From: an uncultured Collinsella sp.
Lineage (GTDB): Bacteria; Actinomycetota; Coriobacteriia; Coriobacteriales; Coriobacteriaceae
NCBI GenBank assembly: GCA_902478545.1
Contig: CABSLA010000003.1
Coordinates: 45,280-109,279, forward strand
Reading direction: 5' to 3'
Length of the DNA stretch: 64,000 bases
The notes below the pieces were generated by a model. That model searched no databases, was not told where the DNA came from, and was given only the letters and a program-made list of their open reading frames with translations. Shown here piece after piece: positions 24,505 through 31,363 of this stretch (its first letter is position 1; each line of letters begins with the position of its first letter). The translations under genes and the position numbers were made by a program.

Positions 24505-25923
24505 ATGGCCTACGACGCCAAGAAAATCTATTACCGCTTCGATGACCACTTGAGCCGACTAGTCCTGGATTACGAAGCAAGCCGCCAGATTTCGTCTGAG
24601 AGCGAAAGCCTCTACCACGGCCTGCCGACCGACCCTTATGAAGAGGGTCTGTTTGTCGAGCACAATGTCAAGCGCGGCCTGCGCAATGCTGACGGCTCGG
24701 GCGTGGTCGCGGGTCTCACTCGTATCTCGGATGTGCACGGCTACAACAAGGTCGACGGAAAGGTCGTGCCCGATCAGGGCAAGCTCACGCTTCGCGGCTA
24801 CAGCATCGAGGATCTGGTCAACAATGCCCAGGCCGAGAATCGCTACGGCTACGAGGAAGTCGCCTATCTGCTTATCACGGGTTCGCTGCCCAACAAGGAA
24901 GAGCTCGACGGCTTTTGTGAGCGCCTGGGCGCCTTTAGACATCTGAGCGACGAGTACGTTAAAGAGTTCCCTATGACCACGGTGTCGTCGAGCATCATGA
25001 ACGTCCTCCAGCGCGCCGTACTGCTGCTCTACGCCTTCGACGCCGAGCCCGACGTGATCACGCCCGAGCATGAAATCGACGTCGCCATTTCCATGCTCGC
25101 ACGTCTCCCGCGCATCGCCGCCTTCGCACACATGGCCTCGGTCGCCAAGCTTCGCGGCTCCGAGGTTCACGTGCCGCACCCCACGCCCGGTCTCTCCACC
25201 GCCGAGACCATCCTACAGGTCTTGCGCGGTGGCATGGCGTTCACCCGCGACGAAGCCATGCTGCTCGACGTGATGCTCATGCTGCATGCCGAGCACGGCG
25301 GCGGCAACAACTCCACGTTTGCCTGCCGCGTGCTGTCCTCCTCGGCCACCGACCCGTATTCCGCTTATGCCGCGGCCATCGGCTCGCTCAAGGGCCCGCG
25401 CCACGGCGGTGCCAATGCCAAGGTCGTGTCTATGCACGAGGACATCCGCGCGCATGTCTCCAACTGGGAGGACGAGGACGAGGTCGCAGCCTACCTGGGC
25501 AAGATCCTCGACAAGCAGGCCTTCGACGGCACGGGTCTCATCTACGGCATGGGCCACGCCGTCTACACGCTGAGCGACCCGCGCGCCGAGGTGTGCCGCC
25601 GTTACGCGCGCACACTTGCCGCCAAGAAGGACCTGGGCGATGAATTCGCGCTCATCGAGCGCATCGAGCGCCTGGCACCGCAGGTGATGCGCGACCACGG
25701 CATGACCAAGCCTATCTGCGCCAACATCGACCTGTACACGGGCTTTATCTACAAGATGCTCGGCGTGCCCGAGACGCTTTTTACGCCGCTATTCGCCGTC
25801 GCCCGCATGGCCGGCTGGTCGGCACACCGCATGGAAGAGCTCTTCTGCGCGCACCGTATTATTCGCCCGGCCTATCGTCCGGTGATCGAGCCGCTGGCGT
25901 ACAAGCCACTCGCCGACCGCTAG
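24505..25923 (+). CDS. Citrate synthase (citrate/2-methylcitrate synthase family)
   Basis: A 472-residue enzyme condensing acetyl-CoA with oxaloacetate. Active-site regions are present: LHAEHGGGNNSTF (first catalytic His), GPRHGGAN, GMGHAVYTLSDPRAE (second His) and NIDLYTGFIYKMLGVP (catalytic Asp), then FAVARMAGWSAHRMEE. The second motif has Ala where most citrate synthases have Arg (GHRVY). An N-terminal extension of ~60 residues precedes the usual start of the fold. GAGAGGAGCGCAC precedes the ATG. Gram-positive CitZ or PrpC functions cannot be separated by eye, so no symbol is given. A terminator follows. Confidence 0.9.
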   Translation: MAYDAKKIYYRFDDHLSRLVLDYEASRQISSESESLYHGLPTDPYEEGLFVEHNVKRGLRNADGSGVVAGLTRISDVHGYNKVDGKVVPDQGKLTLRGYSIEDLVNNAQAENRYGYEEVAYLLITGSLPNKEELDGFCERLGAFRHLSDEYVKEFPMTTVSSSIMNVLQRAVLLLYAFDAEPDVITPEHEIDVAISMLARLPRIAAFAHMASVAKLRGSEVHVPHPTPGLSTAETILQVLRGGMAFTRDEAMLLDVMLMLHAEHGGGNNSTFACRVLSSSATDPYSAYAAAIGSLKGPRHGGANAKVVSMHEDIRAHVSNWEDEDEVAAYLGKILDKQAFDGTGLIYGMGHAVYTLSDPRAEVCRRYARTLAAKKDLGDEFALIERIERLAPQVMRDHGMTKPICANIDLYTGFIYKMLGVPETLFTPLFAVARMAGWSAHRMEELFCAHRIIRPAYRPVIEPLAYKPLADR

Positions 25924-25947
25924 GACGCGGACCGCTATAGAACCCGA

Positions 25948-25986
25948 GCGTGGCCAGGACATCACCGCCCTCGGCCACGCTTTTTA
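25948..25986 (+). terminator. Terminator of citrate synthase gene
   Basis: GCGTGGCC (25948-25955) pairs with GGCCACGC (25973-25980), followed by TTTTTAT. It lies 24 bases after the stop. Confidence 0.85.
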
Positions 25987-26010
25987 TGCCAGCAGAAAGG
26001 GCTGCATCGA

Positions 26011-26853
26011 ATGATTGTGTTTTCCGATATGGATGGGACGCTGCTGACGAGTGATAAGCAGATGAGCGACGCCACCTGGGCGATGCTCGACGAACTCGCT
26101 CGACGCGGAATTGAATTTGTGCCCTGCACGGGACGTCCGTTGTCGGGCATCTTTGAGCCCATCCTCGCCCATCCCGCCGTGCACTATGCCGTCTGCGCCA
26201 ATGGCGCCAGCGTCTGGCAGCTCGACGACGATATGCCCAACGATGCCTCGCGCGCCACGCGCATTTTGAGCCGTCCGCTCGATCGCGGCATTGCCCACCG
26301 CGTCCATAGCATTGCCGCCGACCATGACGTCACCTTCGATATCTTCGCGGATGGGCAGTGCTTCCTCCCCCGCTCGCTCTACACGCGCCTGGGCGAATTC
26401 TGCGGCGGCGACCCCCACATCGCGGCTTCGCTCAAGCGCACACGAACACCGATCGACATGGATATCGACAGCAAGATCGACGGGGTCGAGACGCTCGAAC
26501 GCATCGCCATGTACTGGCACGACCCGGCCGATCGCGACGCCATCGCGGCTGAGCTCGACACGCTCGGAGGCATTGAGGTCACGCGTTCTTACGCCATGAA
26601 TATCGAGGTCATGGGTGAGGGCGCCACCAAGGGAACGGCCCTCACGTGGCTATGCGAGCACCTGGGCGAGCGTCTCGCCGACGCCTGGGCGTTCGGCGAC
26701 AACATCAACGACATCCCCATGCTGCAGGCAGCGGGCCACGGCATGGCCATGATCAACGCCGAGCCCGAAGACCGCGAGGCCGCCGACGCCGTCACCGAAT
26801 ACGACAACGACCACGACGGCGTCGCCCGCACCATCATGGCCGCCCTCGCCTAG
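26011..26853 (+). CDS. HAD superfamily Cof-type phosphatase
   Basis: A 280-residue class IIB HAD hydrolase. Motif I is FSDMDGTLLTSD with the nucleophilic Asp, motif II is VPCTGRPLSG, the motif III Lys region is GEGATKGTALTWL, and motif IV is AFGDNINDIPML. The cap domain lies between. Such enzymes dephosphorylate sugar phosphates, nucleotides or cofactor intermediates; the substrate cannot be read from sequence. The stop codon TAG lies inside a repeat unit that also marks the ade stop on the other side of the convergent HAD gene. AGCAGAAAGGGCTGCATCGA precedes the ATG. Confidence 0.88.
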   Translation: MIVFSDMDGTLLTSDKQMSDATWAMLDELARRGIEFVPCTGRPLSGIFEPILAHPAVHYAVCANGASVWQLDDDMPNDASRATRILSRPLDRGIAHRVHSIAADHDVTFDIFADGQCFLPRSLYTRLGEFCGGDPHIAASLKRTRTPIDMDIDSKIDGVETLERIAMYWHDPADRDAIAAELDTLGGIEVTRSYAMNIEVMGEGATKGTALTWLCEHLGERLADAWAFGDNINDIPMLQAAGHGMAMINAEPEDREAADAVTEYDNDHDGVARTIMAALA

Positions 26854-26896
26854 TCATTGGGGCGTTCTTGAATGACTAGTCGTTGGGGACAGTCTT
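26850..26896 (+). repeat. Tandem ACTAGTC/GGGGAC repeat units, left pair
   Basis: Two units of ~20-23 bp (26850-26869 and 26874-26896) have the pattern CTAGTC-RTTGGGG-CGTTCTT, starting at the TAG stop of the HAD gene. A second pair in inverted orientation lies at 27918-27967, so the units flank the minus-strand HAD gene as inverted repeats. Confidence 0.7.
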
Positions 26897-26923
26897 CACG
26901 AAAAAGCTGCAAGGACTGTCCCC
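26885..26923. terminator. Hairpin between convergent HAD genes
   Basis: GGGGACAGTC (26885-26894) and GACTGTCCCC (26914-26923) form a perfect 10-bp stem around 19 bases. There is no strong T-run on either side; it may terminate both convergent genes or be part of the dispersed repeat. Confidence 0.45.
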
Positions 26924-26925
26924 CA

Positions 26926-26959
26926 CTGCCGGCGGAAAAGGAACGTCCTCATCTGCCGG
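26926..26959 (+). repeat. CTGCCGG...AAAAGGAACGTCC repeat, copy 1
   Basis: About 34 bp similar to 29959-29991: both have TGCCGG, then AAAAGGAACGTCC, then CTGCC or GTGCC. This one reaches the stop codon of the minus-strand HAD gene. Confidence 0.5.
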
Positions 26960-26960
26960 A

Positions 26961-27755
26961 TTAAGCGAGACTCTCCAGCACGCGACGGAGCTCCTGCTGG
27001 ACGGCGTGGTCGCGATTACAACCCACCACGCGATCGGCCACCGCCTTGAGCGCGGGGCGCGCGTTTTCCATCGCGCAGCCCGTACCGACAAAGCGAATGA
27101 TCTCGTAGTCGTTCATCGAGTCGCCGAACGCCATGACCTCGTCGCGTTCGACGCCATAGTGCTCCATGAGCTGCTCGATTCCCGAGGCTTTCGACACACC
27201 GGGCTGCATGGCATCGATCCACGCGTTGCCCGAAGGCGCAAAGGTAAAGAGCTGACCGAGTTCTCGCTGTAGCACGTACGCACTGTCCATAACGGCACCG
27301 TCATCGCAAAAGATACTCGCCTTGATGATATTTACGCTGGGATCGGGCAGTTCCCAAATGCGCTCGGCATTGGGAAGGTCCTTATCGACCTCACGCACGA
27401 ACTTGCACTCGTCATCGAGCAAGAAGGACTTGGTTCGGTCAAAAAGCGCAAGATGCAGATTGGGAAACGTCGCGACGGCCTGGGCGAGCCTTCGAATCGC
27501 CAGGTGCGAATACACCTCACGGTCTACCATCTTGCCGTCGGCGAAGACCTGGGCACCGTTAGCGGCGACAAAGTCCATCTTGTCGCGAACGGGCGCAAAG
27601 AACTCGCACAGGCGATCGTAGCGACGACCTGACGATGCGGCGAAATGCACGCCATGCTCGCGTAGCGCCAGAATCAGTTCGTAGGTCTCGGGAGGCACCT
27701 GGCCGTTTTCGTCAAGCAGTGTGCCATCCATATCGGATGCAATCAGTTTAAACAT
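26961..27755 (-). CDS. HAD superfamily Cof-type phosphatase
   Basis: A 264-residue class IIB HAD hydrolase, related to but distinct from the gene at 26011. Motif I is IASDMDGTLLDENG, motif II is FAASSGRRYDRL, the Lys is in GVSKASGIEQLMEHY, and motif IV is AFGDSMNDYEIIRFVG. It starts at ATG 27755; the Shine-Dalgarno AAGGGAG is buried in the right arm of a long leader hairpin (27761-27822). Inverted repeat pairs flank the gene on both sides. Substrate unknown; a sugar-phosphate phosphatase is the usual role. Confidence 0.88.
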   Translation of the reverse strand: MFKLIASDMDGTLLDENGQVPPETYELILALREHGVHFAASSGRRYDRLCEFFAPVRDKMDFVAANGAQVFADGKMVDREVYSHLAIRRLAQAVATFPNLHLALFDRTKSFLLDDECKFVREVDKDLPNAERIWELPDPSVNIIKASIFCDDGAVMDSAYVLQRELGQLFTFAPSGNAWIDAMQPGVSKASGIEQLMEHYGVERDEVMAFGDSMNDYEIIRFVGTGCAMENARPALKAVADRVVGCNRDHAVQQELRRVLESLA

Positions 27756-27760
27756 AGAAA

Positions 27761-27822
27761 AGCTCCCTTCGGACTTGTTGGAATCGAACGTGTATCCGAT
27801 TCCAACGTACCCAAAGGGAGCT
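27761..27822 (-). promoter_or_regulatory. Long leader hairpin covering the HAD ribosome binding site (or ade terminator)
   Basis: The outer arms AGCTCCCTT and AAGGGAGCT, and the inner perfect arms GTTGGAATCG and CGATTCCAAC, form a two-tier stem. On the minus strand the 3' outer arm contains AAGGGAG, the Shine-Dalgarno of the HAD gene, and is followed by TTTTCT and then ATG. It can act as a translational lock, an attenuator, or the terminator of ade ~140 bases upstream. Confidence 0.6.
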
Positions 27823-27917
27823 CAAATAAGACTCCGCGGGCGTAAACGTTACAAGGACCTGGCAAATAGCTCACACATGTCAGAGGTCCCACAATCGCAG
27901 CGTCAGGCGACACGCCA

Positions 27918-27967
27918 AAGAACGTCCCCGACGACTAGTCATTTAAGAACGTCCCCGATGACTAGTC
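27918..27967 (-). repeat. Tandem ACTAGTC/GGGGAC repeat units, right pair
   Basis: Two 23-bp units (27918-27940 and 27945-27967) differ at one base and lie in inverted orientation to the pair at 26850-26896. The second unit contains the TAG stop of ade. Confidence 0.8.
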
Positions 27968-29782
27968 GGCGTAGGTGAAGGTGGTGACGTCGAACATGCC
28001 CTCGGGGCGGATGCGGAGCGTCGGGATGACCGGCAGGGGCAGGAAGATGATGCCCATAATGGGGTCGAGCGGCGGCTCAATACCCATGGCGCGCGCCTTG
28101 ACCATAAAGTCGTCGTGCTGCGCCGCGACGTCTTCGGCAGTGCCTTCGCTCATCAGGCCGCCGAGCGCCAGCGGAATACGAGCCACGACCTCGCCGTTGC
28201 GCACCAGCACGTGACCGCCCTGGCCCACGGCCTCGACAGCAGCCATCATATCGGCGGCGTTGTCGCCCACCACGCACACGTTGTGCGAGTCATGGCCGAT
28301 CGTGGAGGCAATGGCACCACCGGTGATGGTGAAACCGCGCACCCAGCCGCGACCGATGTGTTTGCCGACCAGGCCCAAGCCAGCGGGACCGTCGCCATCG
28401 GCACCCTCGGTCTGCAGCGACACGCCGCGGCCATGGCGCTCGATCAGCATAATGCGGCGCAAGTCCTCGTCAGTCTCGGGACGGACCATACCCGTGATGG
28501 CCTTACCCGGTACCACGTCAATCACGGCCTCGCCCGGCTTAAAGGCATAGTCAAACACGTCGAGCGAAAGCTTCGGCAGCTTAACGGAGGCGCGCAGCTC
28601 ATCGGCAAGGGCCGCAACCTCGGCCATCTCGGGTGCGACCTCGCCCACAAAAGTGCCGTCCTGCGCCACCAGAGCACCGGCGGCATATACTCGATGCGGA
28701 GCCGTAGCAAACGTCAGGTCGTTGAGCACCAGCAGGTCGGCACGCTTGCCCGGGGCAATCGCACCACGCAGCTCGTGCGGGTCGCGGCAGCCGTGATCCA
28801 GGCCAAACGCCTCGGCCGTGGAGAGGGACGCCATAGAGATAGCGACCACCGGGTCGATGCCGGCCTCGATGGCCACGCGGCAGGCATTGTCGATCATGCC
28901 GGTCGAAAGAGCATCGGAGGGAGCGCGGTCGTCGGTCGCAAAGCAGCAACGGCGGGCGCGGGCAGGGTTCTCCAGCAGCATCGGAGACAAATTGGCCAGG
29001 TCGTGGCTGCACGTACCCTCACGCAGCATCACATACATGCCGCGGGACAGCTTGTCGAGCGCCTCCTCGGGAATCGTCGACTCGTGGTCGGCGATAATGC
29101 CCGCTGCGGCATAGGCGTTGAGGTCCTTACCGGCAACGAGCGGCGCGTGGCCGTCAACCTGCTTGGACGGCGTATGGTTGGCAGCATCGATGCGGGCGCA
29201 GGTCTCGGGATCGGCCATAAAGACGCCCGGCAGGTTCATCATTTCGCCCAGACCAAAAACGTCGCCCGGATGCTCGGCAAAAAACGCCTGCATATCGGCA
29301 GCGGTGATGACGGCACCGGCCTGCTCATCGGGCAGTGCGGGCACGCACGAAGGCATCATGTACTTGATGGAGATGGGCGCACGACGACCGTCCTCAATCA
29401 TAAAGCGCAGGCCGTCGAGACCGGCAACATTGGCGATCTCGTGACTGTCGGCAATGGCGGTGGTAGTACCGCGCGTCGCGGCCATGCGAGCATACTCGGC
29501 GGGGCGGATGTTCGAGGACTCGATATGCAAGTGTCCGTCAATAAAACCGGGGGCAAGATAGTGGCCCTGGCAGTCGACGACCTCAGTTGCCTCGTAGGTG
29601 CCAGCGGCATCGTCGCGACCATCGTAGAGCACGCCGACGATCACACCGTCCTTGACGGCAACGCTACCGGGCGCCACACGCTGGCCATACACGTCGACGA
29701 TCTGTGCATTGGTAAACAGCGTGTCGACGGGCACGCGGCCCTCGGCGGCGTCGATCACAGACCTCATGACCTCAACGGACAT
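27962..29782 (-). CDS. ade: Adenine deaminase
   Basis: A 606-residue amidohydrolase that converts adenine to hypoxanthine plus ammonia in purine salvage or catabolism. The metal-binding start GFIDGHLHIESSN, then TTTAIADSHEIANVAG and KYMMPSCVPALP are hallmarks of Ade. GLGEMMNLPGV contains the conserved Glu, HAPLVAGKDLNAY follows, and TDDRAPSDAL supplies the late Asp. The C-terminal GFTITGGAIASTIGHDSHN is also typical. Length equals the family norm (~580-610). AAGGAGTATGT precedes ATG 29782. It is monocistronic as far as can be seen. It could feed hypoxanthine to the purine cluster near 50 kb (inference). Confidence 0.92.
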   Translation of the reverse strand: MSVEVMRSVIDAAEGRVPVDTLFTNAQIVDVYGQRVAPGSVAVKDGVIVGVLYDGRDDAAGTYEATEVVDCQGHYLAPGFIDGHLHIESSNIRPAEYARMAATRGTTTAIADSHEIANVAGLDGLRFMIEDGRRAPISIKYMMPSCVPALPDEQAGAVITAADMQAFFAEHPGDVFGLGEMMNLPGVFMADPETCARIDAANHTPSKQVDGHAPLVAGKDLNAYAAAGIIADHESTIPEEALDKLSRGMYVMLREGTCSHDLANLSPMLLENPARARRCCFATDDRAPSDALSTGMIDNACRVAIEAGIDPVVAISMASLSTAEAFGLDHGCRDPHELRGAIAPGKRADLLVLNDLTFATAPHRVYAAGALVAQDGTFVGEVAPEMAEVAALADELRASVKLPKLSLDVFDYAFKPGEAVIDVVPGKAITGMVRPETDEDLRRIMLIERHGRGVSLQTEGADGDGPAGLGLVGKHIGRGWVRGFTITGGAIASTIGHDSHNVCVVGDNAADMMAAVEAVGQGGHVLVRNGEVVARIPLALGGLMSEGTAEDVAAQHDDFMVKARAMGIEPPLDPIMGIIFLPLPVIPTLRIRPEGMFDVTTFTYAD

Positions 29783-29907
29783 ACATACTCCTTTAACTGT
29801 AGAAATAACCGCGGAGCGGACAAACCTTCACCGCAGCAAGCCAATAGCAATTGTATGCCCAAACGAAGGTCCCGCTAACACCCCATCCGCTTAACGGCAC
29901 ACGCCGC

Positions 29908-29940
29908 TTGGCGCGATGGGGACAGGTTGCTTTGCACCAA
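29908..29940. repeat. 33-bp dispersed repeat, copy 2
   Basis: Matches the unit at 16103-16135 at 29 of 33 positions. The left TTGGTGCA arm has drifted to TTGGCGCG, so the inverted repeat is degraded here. Confidence 0.6.
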
Positions 29941-29958
29941 TGACAAGAAGTGTCCCAA

Positions 29959-29991
29959 AGTGCCGGCACAAAAGGAACGTCCCCAAGTGCC
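29959..29991 (+). repeat. GTGCCGG...AAAAGGAACGTCC repeat, copy 2
   Basis: Partner of 26926-26959. It directly adjoins the tyrS terminator stem. Confidence 0.5.
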
Positions 29992-29992
29992 A

Positions 29993-30027
29993 AAAAGGCC
30001 GCAGTCGGGAATCCCGACTGCGGCCTT
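29993..30027 (-). terminator. Terminator of tyrS
   Basis: GGCCGCAGTCGGG pairs perfectly with CCCGACTGCGGCC around three bases. On the minus strand it is followed by TTTTTGG. It lies 30 bases after the tyrS stop. Confidence 0.9.
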
Positions 30028-30054
30028 GTTGCACTTGTGAGGTCAACTTGCTCG

Positions 30055-31266
30055 TTAGACCAACTTGAAGCCCTTGCGCTTGCCTACGGAGAGGGTGTCG
30101 CCCAGCTTGAGGGCGCTCGGGTCGATGTTGTAGCTCTTGGGAGCCACGGCCTTGCCGTTGATCTTGACGCCGCCGCCGTCGATGTCGCGGCGGGCCTGGC
30201 CGGCGCTGGCCGAAAGACCCAGGTCCTTGAGCAGGCCAGCGAGGTAGATCTGGCCCTCGTCGTTGACAGTCAGCTCGACATGCTTCTCGGGGAAGTCGGC
30301 AAGCTGGCCCTCCTTGAACACACGGTCGAACTCGGCCTGGGCCTCGTCGCCGGCGCCGGCGCCGTGGTAGGTATCGCACAGGTCGCGGCCCAGAGCGCGC
30401 TTGAGCTCGTAGGGGTCGGCGGAACCGTCGGCCAGGGCGGCGTCGATCTTATCGACCTCGGCCGGGGCGAGCGAGCTCGCCAGACGATAGTACTTGCCGA
30501 TCATCTCGTCGGGGATGGACATGGTCTTGCCGAACATATCCTTAGGAGCATCGGTCAGGCCGATGTAGTTACCGTAGGACTTGGACATCTTACGGACGCC
30601 GTCGGTGCCCTCGAGCAGCGGCATGGTGAGCGCAATCTGCGGCTCCATGCCCATCTTCTCCATGAGCTCGCGGCCGGCGAGCAGGTTGAAGAGCTGGTCG
30701 GTGCCGCCCATCTCGACGTCGGCCTTGATCTGAACGGAGTCGAAGGCCTGCATCACGGGGTACAGAAACTCGTGCAGGGCAATCGGCGTCTGGGACTGGT
30801 AGCGCTTGGTAAAGTCGTCGCGCTCGAGGATGCGAGCGACAGTGAACTTGGAGCACACCTGCAGCAGGCCGGCCAGGTCCATCGAAAGGATCCAGTCGCC
30901 GTTGTGCACGATGGTGGTCTTCTCGGGGTCCAGAATCTTCATGGCCTGGCTCACGTAAGTCTCGGCGTTGGCCTCGATCTGCTCCTGCGAAAGCTGCGGA
31001 CGCGTGGAGTTCTTGCCCGAGGGGTCGCCGATCAGCGCGGTGCCGTTGCCGATGATGAGGGTGACGTTGTGGCCCAGGTCCTGGAACTGACGCATCTTGC
31101 GCAGGGGCACGGCATGGCCCAGGTGCAGGTCGGGGCTGGTGGGATCGACGCCGAGCTTGATGTTGAGGGGCTCGCCCTTCTCAAGCTTCTTGCGAAGGTC
31201 GGCCTCGGGGACGATCTGCGCTGCACCCGAGGTGATGATACGCATTTGCTCGTCAACAGACAGCAT
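30055..31266 (-). CDS. tyrS: Tyrosyl-tRNA synthetase
   Basis: A 403-residue class I aminoacyl-tRNA synthetase charging tRNA-Tyr. HLGH at residues 48-51 is the first signature, GVRKMSKSYGN the second. The tyrosine pocket region has QSQTPIALHEFLYPVMQAFD and EMGGTDQLFNLLAGRE. The C-terminal ~65 residues form an S4 RNA-binding domain (QARRDIDGGGVKINGKAV). The HLGH form with KMSKS, rather than HIGH-x-KFGKT, marks the TyrZ-like type. AAAGGAGGATACCC precedes ATG 31266. The leader of ~97 bases is too short for a T-box. Confidence 0.95.
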   Translation of the reverse strand: MLSVDEQMRIITSGAAQIVPEADLRKKLEKGEPLNIKLGVDPTSPDLHLGHAVPLRKMRQFQDLGHNVTLIIGNGTALIGDPSGKNSTRPQLSQEQIEANAETYVSQAMKILDPEKTTIVHNGDWILSMDLAGLLQVCSKFTVARILERDDFTKRYQSQTPIALHEFLYPVMQAFDSVQIKADVEMGGTDQLFNLLAGRELMEKMGMEPQIALTMPLLEGTDGVRKMSKSYGNYIGLTDAPKDMFGKTMSIPDEMIGKYYRLASSLAPAEVDKIDAALADGSADPYELKRALGRDLCDTYHGAGAGDEAQAEFDRVFKEGQLADFPEKHVELTVNDEGQIYLAGLLKDLGLSASAGQARRDIDGGGVKINGKAVAPKSYNIDPSALKLGDTLSVGKRKGFKLV

Positions 31267-31287
31267 TGGGTATCCTCCTTTTGCTAT

Positions 31288-31314
31288 AGCACCCTCACCG
31301 GATACGGCGGTGCT
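31288..31314 (-). promoter_or_regulatory. Leader hairpin of tyrS
   Basis: AGCACC and GGTGCT are the outer arms; on the minus strand CACCG and CGGTG offer an alternative inner pairing. It lies 21 bases upstream of the tyrS start. Regulatory meaning is unknown. Confidence 0.3.
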
Positions 31315-31363
31315 GGAAGTTCATAAACTCTCTTATGATAACCAAAACGGCGCGGCCGAACAC

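Larger units (their letters stand above)
29783..29992. other. Intergenic repeats between ade and tyrS
   Basis: About 210 bases with no gene. They contain the probable ade promoter region, AT-rich near 29830-29870 with no hexamers I would defend, then two dispersed repeat copies (29908-29940 and 29959-29991) just before the tyrS terminator. Confidence 0.5.

Noticed and set aside
28115..29878. 587-residue plus-strand frame opposite ade, and similar long frames opposite rpoA/rplQ (38553-40004), secY (43379-44764), ygeW (55007-56320), ygeY (56366-57847) and ygeX (57838-59259)
   Set aside because: All mirror well-supported minus-strand genes and show the same low-information composition; they are antisense shadows.
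31267..31363. T-box riboswitch before tyrS
   Set aside because: The leader is under 100 bases, with no specifier loop or T-box sequence; only a simple hairpin is present.
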